From: Pseudodesulfovibrio thermohalotolerans
GTDB taxonomy: Bacteria; Desulfobacterota; Desulfovibrionia; Desulfovibrionales; Desulfovibrionaceae
Reading direction: 5' to 3'
DNA: 64,000 nt
Assembly: GCF_021353295.2 (NCBI RefSeq)
Contig: NZ_CP120635.1
Span: forward strand, 1,592,001 to 1,656,000
Made by a program: the position numbers and the translations under genes. Below the pieces are notes generated by a model that saw only the letters and a list, made by a program, of their open reading frames with translations, ran no database searches and was not told the DNA's origin. Below, in pieces: positions 57,895 to 64,000 of this stretch; position 1 is the stretch's first letter; each line of letters starts with the position of its first letter.

Positions 57895-60822
57895 CTACTT
57901 GTCCTTGGGCGGGGTTTGCCCGCACGGTTTGGTGAAGTCGCACCATTTGCAGCGGTCTCCGGGCCGGGGTTCGAACCGGGAGGCCGTCAGCATATGCCGG
58001 ATCAATGTCTGTACCAGTAGCGGGGCGATGTCGTCCACAGCCTCGTCCATTTCCTCTTCCGTCCATTTCCCAGGGAAAAGCAAACGCTCGTCGCCGTTTT
58101 CGGCCAGGTGGATCAACCCGGCGTTGACCGGGGATTCTCCTTCGGCCTCGGCGTAGAGGTGCAGGTAGGCCGGGAGCTGGATCGAGCGTACGCTGTCCGC
58201 CAGATCGGCAGCCAGATCGGGATCGATGTCGCCTTGAACGAACCCTTCCATGCGGTCCCGGAGTTCCATGTCCTGCCAGAAGCCCGCCTTGGGCATCGGC
58301 GCGCCGCCGGTCTTGTAGTCCAGAATGACGACGCCTTGTTCCCGCCGTTCCACCCGGTCGATGCGGCCTTTGAACGGAATCGTCCGGCCGTCGAGGGTGA
58401 GGGTCCAATCGAGAGGCTGCTCAAGGCCGAGCAGGGTGGCCGGTTTCTGTTTGCCCACAAATTGCTCCAGCCGGTAGCGGCCAGCTTCCATGAGGGCCGT
58501 GCGGGTGTCCAGGGGAAGCCTTGCATAGAGCGGCCCGGCCCGGAAGGACTCGCTGAAGGCGGCGAGCAGCGGGGCGGGGTCAAGGCCTGAGAGATTCTCG
58601 CCGGTGCCTACGTGAGGCTGGAGAAACTCCTTGAGCACGTCGTGGACCAGGGAGCCGAATTCACTGCGGTCCCCTTCCTCGTCCACGGCGTCGATGGGCC
58701 GTACGCCGGAAAGGTATTGGTAGAAGAACCGCTTGGGGCAATTCATGTACAGGTCCAGGCTCGACGGCGACACCCCCTTGTCGGACAGGCGTTCCTCAAG
58801 GGCTCGGCGTACTGTCTCGGTCACCTGGATCGCCGGGAGCCCGGAGGGCAGGGAACTGGCCGGGAAAGTGACGGTCCGGATGGCTTTGTCCTTTGCCGTC
58901 AGGAGGCGTTTTGCGGACAGTTCGCGTTCCCAGAGCAACTGTTCCACGAAGCGGCTGCGAACGGATTTCTGGTCGAGCAGGCCCGGCTGTACGCCGTTCT
59001 GGTAGTAGACGACCGCCTCTTTGGCGCCCATGAGCAGTCTGTAGAAGTTGTATCCAGAGACGTTGTCCCGCTCGCGGGCGTCGGGCAGGCCCAGGAGCTT
59101 GCGCAGGGGGTCCGGCAGGAGCGGGTCGAACGGGTTGGTGCCGGGCAGCCGCTCCTCTTCGGCGTCGAGGATGAACAGCCTGTCGAAATGGAGCAGGCGT
59201 GTTTCCAGTACGCCCAGGACCTGCAACCCGGTCAGGGGATCGGGCTCGAAGGATACGCGCTCCTGTTTGAGCATCCGCCGCAGAAAAGCGTGCAGGGTCG
59301 GCCGTCCGAACGGTTCGAAGCTCGTTTCAGCTCCCTTGAGCTGTGGAATCACGGAGTTGGTCAGCCGGAACAGGCATTCGGCGTCCATGAGATAGGTATG
59401 CCACAGTTTTTCGCCCCGCGCGTGGAGCATTCCGGCCAGTCCGGCCAGGGCTTCGCTCAGGTCCGCCAGTGTGCCGACTGATTCGAACGCGGAGAGGCAT
59501 CGGTCGAGGATTTCCTTGAGCAGCGGTCCGGCCACGGTCTTGTCCACGTCCGCGAGGCCATTCTCGTCCCAGACTGGTTCCCAGCCCATGGGGTCGATGA
59601 ATTTCTCGCCCCGGCGGATGACGGCTTCCCATAGGTGGAAGAGGGTGCGTAGCGGCTTGTCGTCGGGGCCGAGCAGCCGCAGGTAGGGGTGGCGGATGAG
59701 GGCGACGACGTCCTTCCAATAATAGCGGCCGTCCGGGGAGCGGTTCTCCTGGAGTACCAGCAGAGTCTCGACAAGCCGGGCCAGGGAGGTGCGTGCCAGG
59801 GGATAGCCCATGGAGATGTTCGGTTCCAACTCCGGATCGACCTCGGGCAACATATGCAGCACGGGCAGCAATGCGCCTTCGTCGGGCAGGACTATGGCGG
59901 TTCGGTCCAGGGACCCCTGTTCGCGGACGGCGCGCATGTCCTCATGCAGACCGGCAAGCTGCGAGTGGCGGTCGTAGCCTTCGCAAAAGCGGATGTCCGG
60001 GTTGCGGGGAGCGGTGTCCAGCCCCAGGGGGATTTCCGGGCGTACTCCCCAGCGGGAGAGCCAGGCGGTGTGCTCGGCTGTGGCCCAGTGGGGGCGGCCG
60101 CCTTCGGCCAGAGCCGGGTCGGAGTGCAGCACCGGGGTAAGGATGCCATGCTCCCAGATGTGTCTGAAGAGACGGTCCTCGGTTCCGCTGAGCGCGTAGA
60201 ATCCGGCGGCCAGCACGGTCCTGTCGTTCAGCGTCGAAGCGACGTCGTCCAGTCGGCTGAGGACGAAACGGGCGGACAGCCCAGGCGTTGTCCAGCCCCT
60301 GGCGTCGAGCCGGGCGAGATATTCATGGTGGATGGCGCGCAACTGTTCAAGGAGCGCGGCGGCATAAGCCGAGACCTCGCCCTCCATGTACTCCAGGTCC
60401 TGCGGTTCCAGGTCCTGGCGAAGGAGATCGTCCATGAGCTTGGAGAGGAGAACGCCCCACGGCAGGAACGATTCGCGGTCAAGCTCCGGGAGACGAGAGA
60501 GAAGGCTGCCCTTGCGGCCGCTCAGGTCCGCGACGATCTGGTGGAGCATCTCCACGAGATCGAGCTGGTTGGCCCGTATGGGCGGGGTGGGCGAGAGGCG
60601 GCGGTGCAACTCGGAAACGAAGTCCGCAATGGAAGTCATCTCCGGCATGAACGCGGGCCGGGGCATGGCCGGGTGCGCGGCAAGCAGTGCCTTGAGATGA
60701 CGGCGCGGGCGGTTGTGTGGAAAGAGAATGGTCAGTTTGCCGGGATTGTCGGACTCGGCGACCATGTCGGCCAGCACCGGCATGAAGTCGGTCTGCCAGG
60801 GGATCAGGATCAGGGGGTTCAT
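57895..60822 (-). CDS. AddB-like nuclease/inactive helicase subunit
   Basis: 975 residues. Helicase-like halves without a clear Walker A, ending with a PD-(D/E)XK nuclease: FKGRIDRVERREQGVVILDYKTG. Four cysteines typical of AddB iron-sulfur proteins: one in YMNCPKRFFYQY, three near the end in CKWCDFTKPC (958, 961, 967). Pairs with the AddA-like gene directly upstream (one base between) to form an AddAB-type double-strand break processing complex. Confidence 0.82.
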   Translation of the reverse strand: MNPLILIPWQTDFMPVLADMVAESDNPGKLTILFPHNRPRRHLKALLAAHPAMPRPAFMPEMTSIADFVSELHRRLSPTPPIRANQLDLVEMLHQIVADLSGRKGSLLSRLPELDRESFLPWGVLLSKLMDDLLRQDLEPQDLEYMEGEVSAYAAALLEQLRAIHHEYLARLDARGWTTPGLSARFVLSRLDDVASTLNDRTVLAAGFYALSGTEDRLFRHIWEHGILTPVLHSDPALAEGGRPHWATAEHTAWLSRWGVRPEIPLGLDTAPRNPDIRFCEGYDRHSQLAGLHEDMRAVREQGSLDRTAIVLPDEGALLPVLHMLPEVDPELEPNISMGYPLARTSLARLVETLLVLQENRSPDGRYYWKDVVALIRHPYLRLLGPDDKPLRTLFHLWEAVIRRGEKFIDPMGWEPVWDENGLADVDKTVAGPLLKEILDRCLSAFESVGTLADLSEALAGLAGMLHARGEKLWHTYLMDAECLFRLTNSVIPQLKGAETSFEPFGRPTLHAFLRRMLKQERVSFEPDPLTGLQVLGVLETRLLHFDRLFILDAEEERLPGTNPFDPLLPDPLRKLLGLPDARERDNVSGYNFYRLLMGAKEAVVYYQNGVQPGLLDQKSVRSRFVEQLLWERELSAKRLLTAKDKAIRTVTFPASSLPSGLPAIQVTETVRRALEERLSDKGVSPSSLDLYMNCPKRFFYQYLSGVRPIDAVDEEGDRSEFGSLVHDVLKEFLQPHVGTGENLSGLDPAPLLAAFSESFRAGPLYARLPLDTRTALMEAGRYRLEQFVGKQKPATLLGLEQPLDWTLTLDGRTIPFKGRIDRVERREQGVVILDYKTGGAPMPKAGFWQDMELRDRMEGFVQGDIDPDLAADLADSVRSIQLPAYLHLYAEAEGESPVNAGLIHLAENGDERLLFPGKWTEEEMDEAVDDIAPLLVQTLIRHMLTASRFEPRPGDRCKWCDFTKPCGQTPPKDK

Positions 60823-63800
60823 CTAGGCGTCCCTCCCCACTTCGCGAATTTCCCGCTGGTCCAGGTAGACCAGGAAGCCGCGCGGCTCGCCATAGCCGCC
60901 CATGGCCGAGAGGATGTCCATGTATTCGCGGACCTGAACCTCGTTGTGCGGGTCCGGTCGGCCTGTCTTGAAGTCCACTATGACTGCCTCCTCGCCCAAG
61001 GCCAGCAAATCGAATCGTTTGAACTCGCCGCCCGGGGCCAGCACCTCGGGCTCGCGTGCGCCGATAGCCAGCCAGCCGCGCAGCCGTTCGTCGCCGAGCG
61101 CCCATTCGGCCATGGTCCGCAGGTCCGCGTCGAGTTTGTTCCGTTCCGCGTCGGACAGCGCGCCCAACTCGGGAAAGTCCTGTACCGCCAAGGCCATGGC
61201 CCGGTCGATGTCGGTGGCGGTGTCGGCAGTGACCGTCATGTGCTCCATGACCCGGTGGGCTACTTCGCCGCGCATACGTTCGTTGAAGAAATAGTCGTCC
61301 AGGTTGTGGCGGTAGACGCGAAGCCTGGGCAGCCAGCCCATGAGATCGGCCTCGCCCGATTCCGGGGCCAGCTCGCGCGGCTCGGGTCGGGGAGCGGTCT
61401 CCGAAGGGTGTGTTTCGGCCGGAGTGTTCCCCCGTTCGAATACGCCGTCGTCGTCCAGTTCCAGAAAGAGGTCCATGGCCTTGAGGGTGGCCGGGTTGGA
61501 GACCCTGCCCGCCTTTTCCGGGAAAAACCCGTAGAGTTCCTCCCGCGCCCTGGTCCAGGCCACGTAGAGGAGGTTGAGCTGTTCACGCACGGTGCGCCCC
61601 AGGCTTTCCTGATACGGCCGCCCCAGCTCCTTGCGCAGGGGCACGAGCAGGTTGTGCCCCTTGTGCTCGCGAACCACGTAGTTGCGGTCCGTGCCGGTTT
61701 TCCAGTGGTGGAAGGGGACGATGGTAACCGGGAACTCCAGGCCCTTGGCCTTGTGGATGGTCATGATGCGCACGGCGTCGATGTTTTCGGGCAGGGGCAC
61801 CTTCTCCTGGTCGGATTTTTCTTCCCAGTATTCCAGGAAGGCGGACAGGGAGCCGTAGCCGTTTTCTTCGGCCAGGTGGATGACTTCGAGGAAGCGGCGC
61901 ACGTACAGCTCGGTTTCGGGGTGCCTTTCCAGCACACGGAAGACGCGCACGGCCTCCATGGCAAGATCGTAGGGGGTCATCAGGCCGGATTGGTTGTAGA
62001 AAGGCTCGATGAGCCGCCGCCACTGGTCGGGAAAGTCCTCGCGGAACTGGACGCCCAGGGGCTTTTTCCGAGGACGGACGAGCCAGTCCAGCAGCTCGGT
62101 CTCGGGCAGCCCGGATTCGGCCAGGAAAAGCTCTTTTCCGCCGATGAAGGCCAGGAAGGCGGCGTCGTCGCGGGGAAAGTCGAGGAAACCGAGAAACCCG
62201 GCCAACTGCCGCACCACGGGATGGCGGTCCAGTTGCAGGGAGTTTTCGGTAATGACCGGAATGTTTTTTTGCACCAGCAGGTCGCAGATCAGCGAGGCAT
62301 GGGGGTGGGAGCGGACCAGGATGCCGATGTCCCGGTAGCTGCGTCGTGCGGTCAGGTCGTCCATGAGCGCGTCGAGCCGTTCCAGGGTCTGCTCCTCGAT
62401 GTCGCCGGAGCTGCCGCCGGGCAACCGTTCCATGCGCACGTAGCCGCCGGTATCGAGGTGCATGTCCGGCAGGGATTGGGAGCAATCCTTGAAGCTGCGC
62501 ATGAGCTCTTCGGCGAACTCGGCGCGGAATGAGGCATCGGCGTCGGGCAGGACGCGTTCCGCCAGGTCGGCGGTCTGGTCCGGGTCTTCGAGATTGGAGA
62601 AAAAGTCGTTGTTGAACTCGACCACGTTGCGGTGGCTGCGCCAGTTGTCCGGTAGGTTTTCGGACTCGGCGTCTTCGGCGAGCCCCGCCACCTCGGGCTG
62701 GGTCATGACTTCGTCGAACAGGGCCGAATCGCCGCCGCGCCAGCCGTAGATGGCCTGCTTGACGTCGCCCACGAAGAAGAGGCTGCCGCCCTTGGCCAGG
62801 CATTCCCCGGCCAGCGGGATGATGGCCTGCCACTGGTCGCGGTTGGTGTCCTGAAATTCGTCCACCAGCAGATGGTGCAACCGGCAGCCGAGTCGGCAAT
62901 ACGCCTCGGACACGGCGCCGCCGTCCGCCAGCAGCTCTATGACGTGTCCGGCCACTCCGGAGTTGAGGACCGTCCCCCGTTTGCGTTGCAATTCTTCCAG
63001 GCCGTTTTCGAGCCGCAGGGCGATTTCTATGGCCGGGGCCAGAAAATAGGCTCCGGCCAGGGTGGCGTGAGCGAGGCGGTAGTCGGCCCACTTGTCCTGA
63101 AGACGGGCGTAGAAGGATTCGGTTCGTTCATCCACCAACCCCTTGCCTTTGGCCAGGACGCAGTCCGCCGCGCTTCCCTTGTGGATGGAGGTGGAGTCAG
63201 GGACGGGATCGAACAGGTCCATGTCCAGGCATTTGGCCAGAAAATCCTTGAAATATTTGTTCAGCGGCAGGCCGATCTCTTCGGCGTGGGCGGTCATGGC
63301 GTCCACGGAGCGTTTGAAGGAATCGTAATCCTCGACCAGCAGGTCGGCGATGGCCTTCTGGTCCGTGAGCAGGTGGTACGCCTGAGTCTCCAGACAGCCG
63401 GTCAATTCGCGCAGCCGGTCGCGGACCGTGTCCTGGACCCAGAAACCGTTGCGCCTTTCTTGGCGGATGAGGGTACGGACCGCGTCGTCAAGAAGGGCGG
63501 CCGAGGGCTCGTCCGTTTCGCACAGGGCCAGGAAATGGTCGAAGATCGCGTCGAACAGCTCGCGTTCGTCGAAGACGATTTCGAAATCGGGGCGCACTCC
63601 GAATTCCAGGGCGAAGAGGCGAAGCAGGAGGGTCAGCAGCGAGTCGATGGTCCGAATGTTCAGCCGGTGGTAGCGGCGCAGGATCGCGCCCACCGTGCGC
63701 CGGGCCGTGTCCCGTGAACAGGCCGGGTCCTTGTCGAGGCCCAGGGCGATGGTTTTGAGGCCGCCGACGATTCGTTCCTTCATCTCGGCGGCCGCCTTGT

Positions 63801-63972
63801 TGGTGAAGGTCACGGCCATGATTTCGGGCCAGGAATAGCCCCGGCCGGGACGGTTGGCGCACACGAAGGTCGCTTCGTCACCGGCCGCGTCCAGCAGGGC
63901 CAGGAAGCGGCGGGTAAGCTGGTAGGTCTTGCCCGAGCCCGCCGACGCCTTGACCTGTTTCAGTTCAGACAT
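60823..63972 (-). CDS. AddA-like UvrD helicase-nuclease subunit
   Basis: 1049 residues. Walker A ASAGSGKT (9-16), motif Ia AVTFTNKAAAEMKERI, Walker B LLVDEFQDTNRDQWQ, GDVKQAIYGWRGGD, IMTIHKAKGLEFPV and YVAWTRAREELYGF are all UvrD-family motifs. The C-terminal nuclease has AVIVDFKTGRPD. The protein unwinds and degrades broken DNA ends for RecA-dependent repair. The start ATG follows GAAGGA. The gene is entire within the window. Confidence 0.9.
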   Translation of the reverse strand: MSELKQVKASAGSGKTYQLTRRFLALLDAAGDEATFVCANRPGRGYSWPEIMAVTFTNKAAAEMKERIVGGLKTIALGLDKDPACSRDTARRTVGAILRRYHRLNIRTIDSLLTLLLRLFALEFGVRPDFEIVFDERELFDAIFDHFLALCETDEPSAALLDDAVRTLIRQERRNGFWVQDTVRDRLRELTGCLETQAYHLLTDQKAIADLLVEDYDSFKRSVDAMTAHAEEIGLPLNKYFKDFLAKCLDMDLFDPVPDSTSIHKGSAADCVLAKGKGLVDERTESFYARLQDKWADYRLAHATLAGAYFLAPAIEIALRLENGLEELQRKRGTVLNSGVAGHVIELLADGGAVSEAYCRLGCRLHHLLVDEFQDTNRDQWQAIIPLAGECLAKGGSLFFVGDVKQAIYGWRGGDSALFDEVMTQPEVAGLAEDAESENLPDNWRSHRNVVEFNNDFFSNLEDPDQTADLAERVLPDADASFRAEFAEELMRSFKDCSQSLPDMHLDTGGYVRMERLPGGSSGDIEEQTLERLDALMDDLTARRSYRDIGILVRSHPHASLICDLLVQKNIPVITENSLQLDRHPVVRQLAGFLGFLDFPRDDAAFLAFIGGKELFLAESGLPETELLDWLVRPRKKPLGVQFREDFPDQWRRLIEPFYNQSGLMTPYDLAMEAVRVFRVLERHPETELYVRRFLEVIHLAEENGYGSLSAFLEYWEEKSDQEKVPLPENIDAVRIMTIHKAKGLEFPVTIVPFHHWKTGTDRNYVVREHKGHNLLVPLRKELGRPYQESLGRTVREQLNLLYVAWTRAREELYGFFPEKAGRVSNPATLKAMDLFLELDDDGVFERGNTPAETHPSETAPRPEPRELAPESGEADLMGWLPRLRVYRHNLDDYFFNERMRGEVAHRVMEHMTVTADTATDIDRAMALAVQDFPELGALSDAERNKLDADLRTMAEWALGDERLRGWLAIGAREPEVLAPGGEFKRFDLLALGEEAVIVDFKTGRPDPHNEVQVREYMDILSAMGGYGEPRGFLVYLDQREIREVGRDA

Positions 63973-64000
63973 GTTTTATCCTTCGTTCCTGGCGGTTCTT

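Noticed and set aside
59689..62532. 947-codon plus-strand open frame
   Set aside because: Antisense of the addA/addB-like genes, which have full motif sets; no motif in the plus frame.

Overview
The window is a bacterial chromosome segment. Roughly the first 37 kb is a tailed prophage with a lambda-like siphophage layout; its left end lies outside the window. The rest is host DNA. Host content (chemotaxis cluster with a HEAT-repeat protein, AddA/AddB-type nuclease-helicase, Cys-rich nitronate monooxygenase, DASS anion carrier, TolA-Pal-associated lipoprotein, DprA, HDOD and GGDEF-type signalling genes) together with the high G+C suggest a Gram-negative anaerobe of the Desulfovibrionaceae / Pseudodesulfovibrio type. 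That assignment is an inference from gene content, not from a marker gene.

Prophage, left to right. A leftward gene runs off the window edge (1-240) next to four direct repeats (348-453). A rightward early block follows: a possible sigma-like factor, a small Cys-rich protein and a RuvC-type resolvase. Next is a two-gene type IIS restriction-modification cassette of the AlwI/BstNBI family (2799-6385). A very acidic protein sits behind its own promoter and palindromic operator (7305-7889). The virion genes run from 8289 to 30699: small and large terminase, portal, scaffold, SU10-like capsid, connectors, a tRNA-Glu gene, minor capsid protein, head closure and tail completion, tail tube, a G/G-T chaperone pair with a canonical -1 slippery site, tape measure, tail tip proteins, a 1439-residue J-like host-specificity protein and a tail fibre. 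Holin-like and DUF5675 lysis-region genes end this strand.

The right arm of the prophage (32223-36892) is a leftward array of nine short genes, none with a function I recognise. They are separated by related GGCCCC...GGGGCC hairpins. Two promoters in this arm and the promoter of the acidic protein share one architecture (TTGA-N15-TGTGAAA, about 50 nt before the start codon). All three are accompanied by a conserved element of about 34 bp. This shared control is the best lead in the window for an undescribed accessory system. The arm ends at a 50-bp inverted-repeat cluster and a tRNA-Pro(CGG) gene on the minus strand, the likely host junction; no integrase gene is present in the window.

Host part. 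cheB, a HEAT-repeat protein, cheR, cheY and a cheA split into two overlapping genes (37439-44776) form one chemotaxis-type signalling operon. A convergent polytopic membrane protein follows, then a CpoB-like lipoprotein, dprA, a half-size TMEM165/Gdt1 transporter, a DUF3391-like protein overlapping an HDOD gene, a DASS carrier, a receiver-GGDDF protein, a XerC/D recombinase and a cyclophilin. On the minus strand from the right edge come addA- and addB-like genes, a PPC/DUF296 protein, an L-2-hydroxyglutarate dehydrogenase-like flavoprotein and a nitronate monooxygenase-like flavoprotein.
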